From contig JAWKNL010000001.1 of the NCBI GenBank assembly GCA_041391725.1, positions 558,001-622,000 on the forward strand: a stretch of 64,000 bases of DNA, read 5' to 3'. Both the position numbers and the translations under genes were made by a program. The notes beneath the pieces were generated by a model that was not told the origin of the DNA, did not search any database, and was given only the letters and a program-made list of their open reading frames with translations. This stretch comes from JAGQVA01 sp041391725. GTDB lineage: Bacteria; Bacteroidota; Bacteroidia; J057. Positions 27,958-37,577 of the stretch are shown piece by piece (positions within the stretch are counted from its first letter, which is position 1; every line of letters begins with the position of its first letter).

Positions 27958-29349
27958 TTACAACAATTCCCAAATACTCCTTTTTACCTCGTTGATCACG
28001 GTTTCCTGTTCCTTCACCGTATCGACGACCTGACAGAATGCCGCCTTTTTTTCGATAAAAGCATCAATGGCACCAATCTTTTCCCTGATCATTATCCGGT
28101 TTTTTTCGAGGCTGTGTTCAGGTTTGCGCCTTACACTTTCCTCCTCTGTGACGTACATCAGAAACAGGTGGTCAGGATCGCCGATTTTTTTGAGATAACG
28201 CCTTTCGAGTTTACCCCAGTAGGTGTTTTCAGGCATCCGGGGCCCGTCTATAGGCTTGGGCATTTCCCAGAATGCAGTCAGCGGATACCTGTCGAAGATG
28301 ACGATATAACCCTGATTTTTGAGTTGGTTGGCCTGGATATACAACTGGTATTTATATCTGGCGATATTGACCCGCTGCATTCCGTTGACAGCTCTTTTCA
28401 GTGCCTTTACTTTGGTAGCTCCGGCAACGCGGTTCATCTGGATGAGAATCCGGTTAATTTTATTTTTACGGGGCAATCCCATATACAGGCGTTTTACCGA
28501 AAGTTTGCCTGAAAGCCATGTTTCAATGGTAGAGACCGTCGAGGATTTTCCGGAACCGTCGCATCCGATAAAACTCAGAATATACCCGCCACCTGCTACC
28601 CAGGTAACGGAAGCTTTGGCGGCAGACTCATTAATCTGTACCTGTTTTCCGACGCTGGACTTTGAGTAACGTGTATAACGGCTGAGGCCTTCGACAATAC
28701 CCTTTCTGAGACTAAGGAAATCTTTCATCAGGCGACCGCTGCGATAACTTTCAATAAAGTTTTCATATACCGGATGATTGCCGAACCAATCTTTTACACA
28801 TTTTTTAAACCGCTCAGGATCTACGATCTTCAACAGATAGTCCAGTTCTTTGGCAATCATTTTGGGGAAAATATTTTTTCCCAGCAACCGCTTAATATGG
28901 TTTTTGATGGTAAGATCGGTCTTCAGGGCAATCCGCGTAATGAAAATGATCAGTTCCTGTTCGGGAATAATGGTGCGGATGGGGAATATTTCATCGTCAA
29001 TAGCGACATCCAGAACGGACTGACCAAACGGCAAAACGATATTTTTCCGAAACTTTTTACCAATAATCAGATCATAATGGACGTGGAAGTGGTGAATAGC
29101 CCCGGTGGATTCGTCCCATCCGAGGTAGTCTTCCATTCCGGGATAGATTTTATTCGCGGTACCCAGTCTTCGCTTGAAGCCAAATTCATTGAGAATCTGG
29201 TATAGTTTGCCGGCATCGCGCCTGTCAACGAGTAGATCAAAATCTGTCTGTCCCTGAAAGGACTCTTTCAGGCGAACAGTACTTTTCCAATGGCAATAAT
29301 TGACCTGAGCGTCATTCAGAGCTTCAAATACTTCGCTAACTGACTGCAT
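27958..29349 (-). CDS. Nucleotidyltransferase-like/thymidylate kinase-like fusion
   Basis: 463-aa two-part protein. N-terminal part (1-215): QVNYCHWKS, then GQTDFDLLVDRRD near 34-46, a pol-beta nucleotidyltransferase-like DxD, with IHHFHVHYDL. C-terminal part (250-463): P-loop IGCDGSGKSSTV, DRYPLTAFWEMP (the DR-type thymidylate-kinase motif), and an RKPEH lid. Such proteins occur next to polysaccharide or lipopolysaccharide biosynthesis genes; the likely role is transfer or activation of a glycan or lipid phosphate, but this is inference. The pair with the downstream P-loop gene is suggestive of one pathway. Intact. Confidence 0.75.
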   Translation of the reverse strand: MQSVSEVFEALNDAQVNYCHWKSTVRLKESFQGQTDFDLLVDRRDAGKLYQILNEFGFKRRLGTANKIYPGMEDYLGWDESTGAIHHFHVHYDLIIGKKFRKNIVLPFGQSVLDVAIDDEIFPIRTIIPEQELIIFITRIALKTDLTIKNHIKRLLGKNIFPKMIAKELDYLLKIVDPERFKKCVKDWFGNHPVYENFIESYRSGRLMKDFLSLRKGIVEGLSRYTRYSKSSVGKQVQINESAAKASVTWVAGGGYILSFIGCDGSGKSSTVSTIETWLSGKLSVKRLYMGLPRKNKINRILIQMNRVAGATKVKALKRAVNGMQRVNIARYKYQLYIQANQLKNQGYIVIFDRYPLTAFWEMPKPIDGPRMPENTYWGKLERRYLKKIGDPDHLFLMYVTEEESVRRKPEHSLEKNRIMIREKIGAIDAFIEKKAAFCQVVDTVKEQETVINEVKRSIWELL

Positions 29350-29567
29350 CTGGAGGAAATGAGGTTTAATTAATGTGATTAATCTTTGGCTGACTTTATG
29401 TTAACAATATACATCTTATCGTAACATAAATTTAACACAAAAATTAAACATTCATTTCAGTCCGGCAACAGTCAAAATCCCCAACCGCCGAAAATCATGT
29501 ACAGACGGAAAAGAAATTGTCCTTCTCCGGTTTTGACAATTGCTGTAAAAATATCCTGTCCACCCGC

Positions 29568-29575
29568 TATATTTG
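29568..29575 (+). promoter_or_regulatory. Bacteroidetes -7 element (TATATTTG) of the larA-like gene
   Basis: Exact TAnnTTTG match, ending 4 bases before the ATG at 29580. With normal spacing transcription would begin at the start codon, implying a leaderless message. Confidence 0.6.
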
Positions 29576-29579
29576 CACG

Positions 29580-30968
29580 ATGAAGACTATTTTTCCGGAA
29601 TACGGCAATGCGCGCCTGGAAGTACACGTACCTCCACAAACCGAAACCCGCGGCATGCAGGGTTCGCCTGCTCCGCTGGAAGGTAAGGTTGCAATTGCTT
29701 ATGCTTTGGAACACCCCTGTTCATCACCTTCTCTTGCAGAAATTGCCAGGGAGAAACTGGCCCGAAATCCATCGTCAAATGCGGTAATTGTAGTCTCAGA
29801 TAATACCCGTCCGGTTCCTTACAAAGGGGAAGACGGGCTGATTGCGCCTTTGATCCAAACTTTGCTGGATCAGGGATTTCAGGCTTCCCAAATAACGGTA
29901 CTCATTGGCGCAGGGTCGCACCGAAACATGGATCCGGCTGAAATAGAAGCCATGCTGGGCCTTGCAGCTTCAGGGCTCGGTGACATTGCGGTAGTCAACC
30001 ATGAATATGAAGTAAACAGCCAGCTCACGTTTCTGGGGCAGACCAACCGTGGCTCGAATGTCTGGATCAACCGTCTGTATATGGAAGCCGATCTGAAAAT
30101 CGTTACAGGCCTGGTCGAAAGTCATTTTATGGCAGGAGCATCCGGCGGGCGAAAAGGTATTTGTCCGGGAATAGTAGGAAAGGAAACGCTCAATATTTTT
30201 CACGGGGCAAAGCTATTAAGCAGTACGCATGCGGCAGATATGGTACTGGAAGGAAACCCGCTCCACGACGAGGCGCTCGAAGTTGCGCTGATGGCAGGCT
30301 GCGATTTTCTGGTCAATGCGACCATTGATGGCGAAAAACGCATTACGGGTATATTTGCGGGCAATCTTCAGGCAGCACATCAGGCAGCGGTACAAAAGAT
30401 CAGAACCTATGTAATGGTTCCCCTTGCCCACCTTTACGATATCGTCATTATTCCCGCAGGTTTTGTCGGAGTAAATCACTACCAGGTAGCAAAAGCCGCC
30501 ATTGAGGCTTCGCGCGCAGTAAAACCCGGCGGGCAGATTATTATGATTGCCCGGCACACCGACCCCGACCCCGTCGGGGGTGAAGGGTACAAAACCTCAC
30601 TCAAGCTCCTTCACGCAACCGGAAAGGAAAAATTTATGTCTATGATTCTGAAGCCTGAATGGAAACTGATTCAGGAACAATGGCAGGTGCAGATGTGGTG
30701 CAAGGTACTCGATGTGGTAGGTACAAAAGAAAACCTGCTCTACTGCGCCCTGGAAATCCCTGAATCAGAATACGAATACCTCTCTGTGACTCCGTGTATC
30801 TCCATGGCAGATGGAAATACGCCACTAAAAAAAATGGAAACTATGGTAGAAAAGGCTATCGAATTTGCCTGCGCCCAAAGCGGGAAAAACACGCCCTCTA
30901 TTCTGTTTCTGCAAGACGGCCCCTATGGAATCCCCGAAGTATTGCAGCCCCCGGTACCCCCTGAGTAA
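29580..30968 (+). CDS. LarA-family nickel-pincer racemase/epimerase homolog
   Basis: 462-aa homolog of lactate racemase LarA. Seen: LIGAGSHRNMDP near residues 103-114 (the family His), and SHFMAGASGGRKGICPGIVG near 182-201, which holds the pincer-attachment lysine and second His, and a C-terminal domain with TDPDPVGGEGYK. Family members use a nickel-pincer nucleotide cofactor to epimerise 2-hydroxy acids; substrate classes vary widely. No larB, larC or larE is in this window, so cofactor supply must be elsewhere if it is active. The ATG at 29580 fits the LarA N-terminus and the promoter better than an upstream start. Confidence 0.85.
   Translation: MKTIFPEYGNARLEVHVPPQTETRGMQGSPAPLEGKVAIAYALEHPCSSPSLAEIAREKLARNPSSNAVIVVSDNTRPVPYKGEDGLIAPLIQTLLDQGFQASQITVLIGAGSHRNMDPAEIEAMLGLAASGLGDIAVVNHEYEVNSQLTFLGQTNRGSNVWINRLYMEADLKIVTGLVESHFMAGASGGRKGICPGIVGKETLNIFHGAKLLSSTHAADMVLEGNPLHDEALEVALMAGCDFLVNATIDGEKRITGIFAGNLQAAHQAAVQKIRTYVMVPLAHLYDIVIIPAGFVGVNHYQVAKAAIEASRAVKPGGQIIMIARHTDPDPVGGEGYKTSLKLLHATGKEKFMSMILKPEWKLIQEQWQVQMWCKVLDVVGTKENLLYCALEIPESEYEYLSVTPCISMADGNTPLKKMETMVEKAIEFACAQSGKNTPSILFLQDGPYGIPEVLQPPVPPE
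30563..30579. repeat. Perfect hairpin inside the larA-like CDS
   Basis: A 7-bp perfect stem (CCCCGAC with GTCGGGG) with loop CCC lies in the coding region for TDPDPVGGEG. The protein motif is conserved in the family, so chance codon use is the default explanation. Confidence 0.35.
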
Positions 30969-31012
30969 AAGGGTAACTGACGTTCCGCATTAGGATTTTC
31001 CGTTTATTTCTT

Positions 31013-31020
31013 TATATTTC
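31013..31020 (+). promoter_or_regulatory. Promoter -7 like element (TATATTTC) of the desaturase gene
   Basis: TATATTTC differs at one base from TAnnTTTG and lies 37 bases before the desaturase ATG. Unlike the elements at 3885, 29568, 40566 and 55306, this spacing leaves a normal short leader. Confidence 0.4.
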
Positions 31021-31057
31021 GCCCCACACTAACTTATTTTCTCTAACATTCCACTAT

Positions 31058-32161
31058 ATGATCCAAAGAGTTAAATTTGTTCCACCACCTACAGTACCCA
31101 AAAATTTTTTCCATGTACTGAGAAAGCGTGTAGATGACTATTTTCAGGAAGGGAACCTCTCCCCTCATGCCAATGCGACTATGGTTATTAAAACCCTGTC
31201 GATGTTTGCCATTTACCTCGTACCCTTTTTCATGATCCTGAGCCTCGACTTGCCACTTTGGACCATGTGGGCGCTGACAGCAATTATGGGAGTCGGCCTC
31301 GCAGGTATAGGTCTGTCGGTCATGCATGATGCCAATCATGGTGCTTATTCATCCAATAAGTATATCAACCAGATCTTAGGTTTTACCCTTGATCTGATCG
31401 GGGGCTCTTCTACCAACTGGAAAGTGCAGCACAATATCCTCCACCATACCTACACCAACATTCCCGGCCTCGATGAAGATATTCGGGAAAGAGTAATTGT
31501 AAGGCTCTCTCCAGAAGCGAAAAGATATAAAATCCACTGGTTTCAGCATTACTACGCTGTATTCTTCTATGGATTTATGACCTTCACCTGGGTAGCTTAC
31601 AAAGACATTATGCAGTATATACAGTACGCCCAAACCGATATGATTAAAAATAAATGGTTTGAGTTGTTCAAACTCCTGATGACTAAGGTGCTTTATTACA
31701 GCTATATCTTTGTGCTTCCGCTGATGGTACTTGACATTACCTGGTGGCAGTATCTGATTGGGTTTGTTACCATGCACTATGTGGCAGGGATGATTCTGGC
31801 CGTTATCTTTCAGATGGCGCATGTGGTCGAAGAAACCTCCATGCCTTCTCCTACCGAACAGGGTACCATCGAAAACCTTTGGGCGATCCATCAATTGGAA
31901 ACAACCGCCAATTTCTCTAATGGAAACCGCATTCTCAACTGGTATGCAGGTGGATTAAATTTCCAGATCGAACACCACCTCTTCCCCAAAATCTGCCATG
32001 TCCACTATACGCAGATTTCTAAAATTGTAAAGAAGACAGCCGAAGAGTATGGTCTTCCCTATTACCAGAAAAAAGACCTGAAAGAAGCCATGCAGTCTCA
32101 CCTGCGACTATTGAAGCAGTTGGGCAGAAACACGCATGCGCCGGCGATTCACATGCACTAA
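31058..32161 (+). CDS. Membrane fatty acid desaturase (acyl-CoA/lipid desaturase)
   Basis: 367-aa integral-membrane di-iron desaturase that introduces a double bond into an acyl chain. The three histidine boxes are clear: HDANH near residue 90, HNILHH near 125 and QIEHHLFP near 306, with further HxxxH-like support (FQMAHVVEE). At least four hydrophobic segments (about 45-65, 68-88, 160-180, 222-250) fit the usual topology. QIEHH in the third box resembles front-end desaturases, but no cytochrome b5 domain is present, so regiospecificity is not fixed. Intact, and followed by a strong terminator. Confidence 0.9.
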   Translation: MIQRVKFVPPPTVPKNFFHVLRKRVDDYFQEGNLSPHANATMVIKTLSMFAIYLVPFFMILSLDLPLWTMWALTAIMGVGLAGIGLSVMHDANHGAYSSNKYINQILGFTLDLIGGSSTNWKVQHNILHHTYTNIPGLDEDIRERVIVRLSPEAKRYKIHWFQHYYAVFFYGFMTFTWVAYKDIMQYIQYAQTDMIKNKWFELFKLLMTKVLYYSYIFVLPLMVLDITWWQYLIGFVTMHYVAGMILAVIFQMAHVVEETSMPSPTEQGTIENLWAIHQLETTANFSNGNRILNWYAGGLNFQIEHHLFPKICHVHYTQISKIVKKTAEEYGLPYYQKKDLKEAMQSHLRLLKQLGRNTHAPAIHMH

Positions 32162-32187
32162 TCAAAAGCTTTATATTACAAAAAAAA

Positions 32188-32210
32188 CGAGGCGAAGCGC
32201 CTCGTTTTTT
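32188..32210. terminator. Bidirectional intrinsic terminator
   Basis: A 7-bp stem (CGAGGCG with CGCCTCG) and AAG loop, with nine Ts after it on the plus strand and eight Ts after it on the minus strand. It lies between the desaturase and the convergent kbp gene and fits both. Confidence 0.92.
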
Positions 32211-32234
32211 TTTGTATCAGTTGTATCTTTTTTT

Positions 32235-32717
32235 CTATGCTTCCAGTGGCGGAATACGCAGCACCTGACCAGGATAAATCAGATCGGGGTCTTTCAGCAT
32301 AGGCTTGTTGGCTTCAAAAATCACCGGGTATTTCATCGCGTTGCCATAATGTGCTTTGGCAATTTTGGAAAGAGAATCTCCTTTGACAACGGTATAAAAC
32401 ACCGACTCAGGCACTTTCTCTTCTACAAGTTTAACTTTGATCTGGTCATCTACGGTGGCAATCCCTTCGATATTTCCGACAGCCAGAATCAGTTTTTCCT
32501 TGTCAGCCTGTGTTTCGGCAAATCCGTCGAGGGTAACGGTATCGTCGTCTTCACCTGAGAACGCGATAGAAAGATCTTCGATACCCAGTCCAAATTTGGA
32601 AACAAATTCTTTAATGACTGCTTCTTTTTTTGCAACTGCCTCTTCGCGCTTCTCTGCATCGGTTTTCAGACCCAGCAGGCTTGCACCGGCATTTTTTACA
32701 AAACTAAATAATCCCAT
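32235..32717 (-). CDS. kbp: Kbp/YgaU-like BON-LysM protein
   Basis: 160-aa cytoplasmic potassium-binding/LysM protein. Seen: an N-terminal helix (MGLFSFVKNAGASLLG), a BON domain (about 42-98, with DDTVTLDGFAETQADKEKLI) and a C-terminal LysM (FYTVVKGDSLSKIAKAHYGN to QVLRIPPLEA, about 107-158). This order and length match E. coli Kbp (YgaU), which binds K+ through the BON part. No signal peptide is visible. Convergent with the desaturase gene, sharing its terminator. Confidence 0.88.
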   Translation of the reverse strand: MGLFSFVKNAGASLLGLKTDAEKREEAVAKKEAVIKEFVSKFGLGIEDLSIAFSGEDDDTVTLDGFAETQADKEKLILAVGNIEGIATVDDQIKVKLVEEKVPESVFYTVVKGDSLSKIAKAHYGNAMKYPVIFEANKPMLKDPDLIYPGQVLRIPPLEA

Positions 32718-32840
32718 GTTTGATTTGTATAAAGTGGTGGTTAATAAGTTTTATTTGTCATTCAGACGCCTGCAAATAATGAAGGTCACATCAGAAAAGC
32801 AAAATTGCATCCGGAATATTTTGGTGAATGAAAACAATTA

Positions 32841-35834
32841 TCACATTGTAAATTTATTTTCTCCCAACACCTGATCCAGCGTTTCAAGGAGGAAAGCGAC
32901 ATCACCGCCGCCAAAAGCCAAAGGTGGTTTGATTTTAATCACATTGTGAAAAGGCCCGTCAGAACTCATCAATATTCCCATCCGCCGCATACGGTTGATC
33001 AGGTATTCTGCTTCCTTTTCTGCGGGTCTGAGGTTTTCCCGGTCTTTTACCAGTTCAAAACCCAGAAATAATCCCTCTCCTCTCACATCTCCGATGACTG
33101 CATGGCGGGATTGCAGTTCTTTTAATCCTTCGACCAGCATCCTTCCTGTCGCCCTTGCATGATCCTGAAGTTTTTCCTCTCTGATGATTGCCAGTACTTC
33201 CCGCCCGATGGCACAGGAAACCGGGTTTCCCCCAAATGTGTTGAAGTACTCCATCCCGTTGGTGAATGCCTCTGCTACCGCCCGGGTACAGGCTACCGCG
33301 CCCAGCGGGTGTCCATTGCCCATAGGTTTGCCCATCGTCACAATATCAGGCACGACCCCCTGGAGCTCAAATGCCCAGAACTTCTCCCCTACCCGTCCAA
33401 AACCTGTCTGCACTTCGTCGGCAATACAGATTCCTCCGGCATGACGCACCTGCGAATAGACTTCCTGCAAATATCCCGCGGGCAACATTACCTGTCCGCC
33501 ACAGCTCAGAATGCTCTCATGGATAAATCCTGCCGGTTTTTTCCCTGAGGTTTTGATTTCAGCCAGAATTGCAGCCGCATGAGCGGCGTATTTCTGCCCC
33601 GTGTTTTCTCCCCGGTAAATGCCTCTGTAAGAATCGGGGATAGGCAATACATGTATCCATTCAGGCGCTCCCTTCCCTCCTTTTCCGTCAAATTTGTACG
33701 AACTTACCTCCACGCATGCGTTGGTGTTGCCGTGATATCCCACCTCCATCACCAGCATATCGCGGTTTCCGGTAAAAGTGCGTGCCATCCGAATCGCCAG
33801 TTCGTTGGCTTCACTTCCCGAATTTACAAAGTATATCACCTCCAGTTCGGAGGAAACATACTCAAGTTCCGCTGCATAATTTACAATTGTACTGTGAAGA
33901 TAGCGGAGTGGTATTGAGTACGGCTGCCTGTTTTGTTGCCAGCCACTACGCGCGGGTGCTGATGCCCTGCATACCGGGCATATTAAGCCGTATCCAGATA
34001 ACGCCTACCGTCCTGATCATACAGGTATTGCCGGTAACCTCGTACCATATGGACTGATCACTTGGATACACTCAGGCTTTTTCCCGGTATTTCCTCCGCC
34101 TGCTGAAATGGTTTCCAGAATCCAGGGGCAATGTTACCACTGAATCTATACCGGTAAGACTGTATGGGTCGGGGCATGCAGACTTCCGTTCCCGCTGTGA
34201 GGAAATCCTACGCCGGGAAAATCACCCGCTTTGCTCAGCATATCCAATATCACCTGAAAATGCAGGTGCGGCGGCCAGCCGCCATTTTCTGAAAGCATGC
34301 CGATATACCCGATGGTTTCGCCTTTTTCAACCTTTTTACCCTTTGTCAGCCCATTGAGAGAACCCCTGCTCAGGTGCCCGTACAATGTGTAAAAAACCGG
34401 ACCATCAGACGGTTGGTGCTCCACAATGACTGTAGGGCCATAATCCCGGTCGGCGCGATTGTCGGCAAAACTGTGGATATAACCTTCGTACACAGCGTGT
34501 ACCGGGGTTTCTGATGGCAAAAAAACATCCAGCCCCAGATGAACAGTTCGCCACACCGGGCCTTCATTGCCTTGTGTCAGATAATTGTCTGTGGTATAAA
34601 AAGGCCTGGCTTCATCATATCGACCGATTATGCCTGTTTTCTCCGAGTCTTCCAGCATTCGGGATATATGGCGGTCAAACCGAATAACATCCTCAAAAAC
34701 TGCATTGCCCCCCAGTTCGGTGCTGCCCACAGAGAAGTCGGCAAAGTGGGCATTTTCATAGGTAAGTGCGGGAGTGGTCAGCGGGGCGAATGACTGATTC
34801 GAAGCCCAGGTCAAAAAATGTTGTTTTGAAGGGCATGGTTCCATCCCACACGCATGGCGAAAGGTAAAATGCGCAAAAGCCGGTGATATTTGCCTCAGTT
34901 TTGCAAGCAGATCCCAAGCGGGTTTTTCGCTGATCTGAAGGTAAGCGTTTTCGGGATGGTCGCGGCGGTTGATTGCGGCATGGGTTACGGATGTAAGCAG
35001 GCGGGCAGCGATCAGAGGAAATAATACTTTTATTTCTGTTTCTGTGAGGGGGAAGGAAGAATAAAACCCTCGTACCAGATCGGCGCCCGCAGAAAGCGGG
35101 TCGGGTTTATTCATCAGCGCATATGCGGCGGCGATCGCCAGTTCGTAAATGGTTTTGGTAAAGACCATATCCCCAAAATCAATAAGGCTGATTACCGTTG
35201 GCTGATCCGAAACTGAGACGAGGATATTGTAGTCATTGGCGTCGTTGTGATTGGCACTTTCCCGAAGCGAAGAAAGAACCGGGAGTACCTGTGACTTGTA
35301 AAGCTCAATAAAATAATCAAAAAGTGCTTTCTGCTCAGAGTCAGGAAACAGTTCGCGGTGATTTTCTACCCATAAAAAAGAGGCCAGATCCCATTTGTAA
35401 TTTCTGTGGGCAGAAGGATGGTCAAATCCCTGAAGGGAAGCTGTAAGTGAGCCGCAGGCTTTTCCCAGGCTGAAAAGCAGTTCGGGCGTATGGGGATTAA
35501 CTTTCGCCCAGACTTTCCCGTCAACCCAGGTGAGAAGGCGCACCCGTCTTATTTCGCCTGCCTCATCTTCAAAATGACCTGTGAGTTTACCCGAAAGATT
35601 GGGGATCGCAAAAGGAAGTTTCAGCCCGGAGGGGCGGTCGCGCAGAAATGCCATCGCCTGGTTTTGCATATCCAGTTCTGCTTCATTTTCTCCGGCGTGA
35701 GAAACTTTCAGAATATAAGATTGGTTTTCATTTGTACGTATATAGTAATTGAGATCCAGTTCTCCGGGAAGCTGACGGATTTCGACCGGGTCAATATTGT
35801 ATTGATTTTTAAGGAGAGTTTGAGGCAGGGACAT
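32841..35834 (-). pseudogene. Phosphotransferase-M23-aminotransferase fusion, broken in the middle
   Basis: Reconstructs to about 1000 residues. Part 1 (from ATG 35834): aminoglycoside-phosphotransferase-like kinase with ANHNDANDYNIL catalytic loop and LIDFGD. Part 2: M23-type metallopeptidase fold with HLGLDVFLP, YGHLSRGSL and PPHLHFQ. Part 3 (32841-33900): class III PLP aminotransferase with SGSEANELAIRMAR, ADEVQTGFGR and the lysine motif TMGKPMGNGHPLGA. Between 33840 and 34145 the frame changes several times, yet RGYRQYLYDQDGRRYLD and GHQHPRVV are readable, including apparent stops at about 34052 and 33984. The same three-part architecture is known in intact genes from other bacteria. As written, a 562-aa kinase-M23 protein and a 332-aa aminotransferase fragment would result. 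Confidence 0.82.
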
Positions 35835-35873
35835 AATGGATTTCAGATAATTGGGTGTACAAAGACAAGGAAA

Positions 35874-36464
35874 ATGGCGATAAGATTCAAGGCAGAAATG
35901 ATGTGTTTGGCGATACTCATTCTATTTTTTCCCAGACCACCACTCTCCGCACAAAACCCGGCGACTACCAACGGGTATATTCTCTCTTATTCCGGTGATA
36001 CCACGTTTGGTTTTGTCCGGCCCGGAAATCAGTTCAAAAATCAGCGCAGAATTGACTTCACCGATTTATTGGGTGTACAGACGATCTATCAGTCAGACCG
36101 GATTGCCGGTTATGGATATGAAGATCAACACTATGAATCATTGCCCACACCGTATCATTTTGCAGGGTTGTTTAGTGACAGTACCCTGTTTCTGCAGCGA
36201 AGAATCGCGGGGCCTGCATCGCTGTACCGGTATTATAAACAACATTCTGCCTTTACGCTTCAGAAAGGGCCTTCCTATTTTGAGTTGGTGAAAAAGCCCG
36301 ACGGCACTTTTCACGAAGTCAGCCTTGCGTTTAAATGGAAGCGGGTAGCATGGATTTTTTCGGATTACCCGGAGCTTGCCCGTGAAATAGAAAAAGGACT
36401 ATATACTCCGCAGGAGATGGACAAAATCGTTGAGACCTATAACCGCTGGTACATTAGCCGATAA
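35874..36464 (+). CDS. Hypothetical secreted protein
   Basis: 196-aa protein with a signal peptide (about 1-24, ending PPLSAQN) and a mature part that starts with GYILSYSGDTTFGFVRPGNQ. The QRRIDFTDL to YQSDRIAGYGYEDQHYES stretch resembles secreted Bacteroidota proteins of unknown function that are often annotated only as hypothetical. The ATG at 35874 is preferred to a longer upstream frame, which overlaps the divergent kinase-fusion start at 35834. No catalytic motif is recognised. Convergent with a small membrane gene, 5 bases from its stop. Confidence 0.7.
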   Translation: MAIRFKAEMMCLAILILFFPRPPLSAQNPATTNGYILSYSGDTTFGFVRPGNQFKNQRRIDFTDLLGVQTIYQSDRIAGYGYEDQHYESLPTPYHFAGLFSDSTLFLQRRIAGPASLYRYYKQHSAFTLQKGPSYFELVKKPDGTFHEVSLAFKWKRVAWIFSDYPELAREIEKGLYTPQEMDKIVETYNRWYISR

Positions 36465-36469
36465 ACCGG

Positions 36470-36826
36470 TTATTCCTCCACATTGGCCACTGAAAGCCGG
36501 TCGAGTACTTTATGCGGTTTGCGGTGCGAGCGGATCAGTTCGACCAGCGCCTGCGAGGTAAGGGCCGTAATCCCCGGTACGGGCAGCACGCCAAAAACTT
36601 TATACCACCGCTTTAATTCGATGCGGCTACCGGCAAGGAGGCGCGAGATAAAATATTCCACAATTTCATCGAGCACGAGGGAAGCGCCCCAGAACGAAAT
36701 GATCAGCGGAGTTTCGAAGAAAAAAATCGCCAGGTCAATTCCGGAGGAAACCAGAATGAGCAACCAGAGCCGGAGGCGGTGGGAGCGAAGGGTCTTTTGT
36801 GCATCGGGAGAAAGCGTGGTATCCAT
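36470..36826 (-). CDS. Hypothetical small membrane protein
   Basis: 118-aa protein with one strong and one weaker hydrophobic segment (about 19-38 and 41-56) followed by a basic, amphipathic region (LAGSRIELKRWYKVFGVLPVPG). The basic N-terminus (LRSHRLRLW) before the first segment suggests an N-in orientation. No known family is recognised, though the transporter-suffix-like YMKVFG-type stretch is seen in short membrane proteins of this phylum. Divergent from lolD with a 94-base gap. Confidence 0.55.
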   Translation of the reverse strand: MDTTLSPDAQKTLRSHRLRLWLLILVSSGIDLAIFFFETPLIISFWGASLVLDEIVEYFISRLLAGSRIELKRWYKVFGVLPVPGITALTSQALVELIRSHRKPHKVLDRLSVANVEE

Positions 36827-36920
36827 GAAATATCGGTATTACTAAGGTTCGGTTCTATCAAATTTATGTATATTAGCCGTGCAAATCAGCATATTAACCT
36901 CTAGTCGGCAGAATTTTTTT

Positions 36921-37577
36921 ATGCTCAAAGCTGAAAATATTTTTAAATCCTACGGACAGGTGTCGGTTTTGAAGGGAGTGGGTATCGAACTGGCGGAAGG
37001 CGAAGTGGTAGCCCTCATCGGCGCTTCCGGAGCCGGAAAAAGTACGCTGCTTCAGATATTGGGGACGCTCGACACGCCCGATACCGGAAGGGTATTTTTC
37101 GGTGATAAAGAAATCACCCAGATGAATGAGCGGCAGAAGGCGCAGTTCCGCAACCAGTCGCTGGGCTTTGTATTTCAGTTTCATCATCTTTTGCCCGAAT
37201 TTTCTGCACTTGAAAATGTGTGTATGCCTGCTTTTATCCTTGGTACTCCCAGAGAAGCCGCAGAAGCACGTGCCGAAAAGCTCCTCCACCAGTTGGGGCT
37301 TGCCCATCGACTGCTCCACAAACCATCACAACTTTCCGGCGGTGAGCAGCAGCGCGTATCTATCGCCCGAAGTCTGATCAATGAACCCAAGCTCATTCTG
37401 GCCGATGAACCTACGGGAAATCTCGATACGCACAACAGCGAAGAACTTTACCGCATTATATTTGACCTCGCCAAATCAACCGGAGTTGCTTTTATTATTG
37501 CTACCCACAACCTCGGACTTGCAGGCAAAGCCACCCGAACCTGCCATATACAGGACGGGCTTATGGTCTCCGCCTAA
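36921..37577 (+). CDS. lolD: LolD-like ABC transporter ATPase
   Basis: 218-aa ATPase of the MacB/LolD class, expected to energise release of lipoproteins from the inner membrane with LolCE-type permeases. Seen: Walker A IGASGAGKST at residues 34-43, Q-loop VFQFHHLLPEF near 85-95, signature LSGGEQQRVSIARSL near 139-153, Walker B LILADEPTGNLD, and H-loop IIATHN. The ATG at 36921 gives the usual LolD start (LKAENIFKSYG); a 14-residue upstream extension looks spurious. No permease gene is adjacent; the FtsX-type permease at 8668-11103 is one possible partner. Its stop overlaps the convergent channel gene by 4 bases. Confidence 0.88.
   Translation: MLKAENIFKSYGQVSVLKGVGIELAEGEVVALIGASGAGKSTLLQILGTLDTPDTGRVFFGDKEITQMNERQKAQFRNQSLGFVFQFHHLLPEFSALENVCMPAFILGTPREAAEARAEKLLHQLGLAHRLLHKPSQLSGGEQQRVSIARSLINEPKLILADEPTGNLDTHNSEELYRIIFDLAKSTGVAFIIATHNLGLAGKATRTCHIQDGLMVSA

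Noticed and set aside
37574..37577. Four-base overlap of lolD and channel stops as a regulatory feature
   Set aside because: Convergent stop overlap of this size is common in compact genomes and no hairpin or antisense signal is visible.
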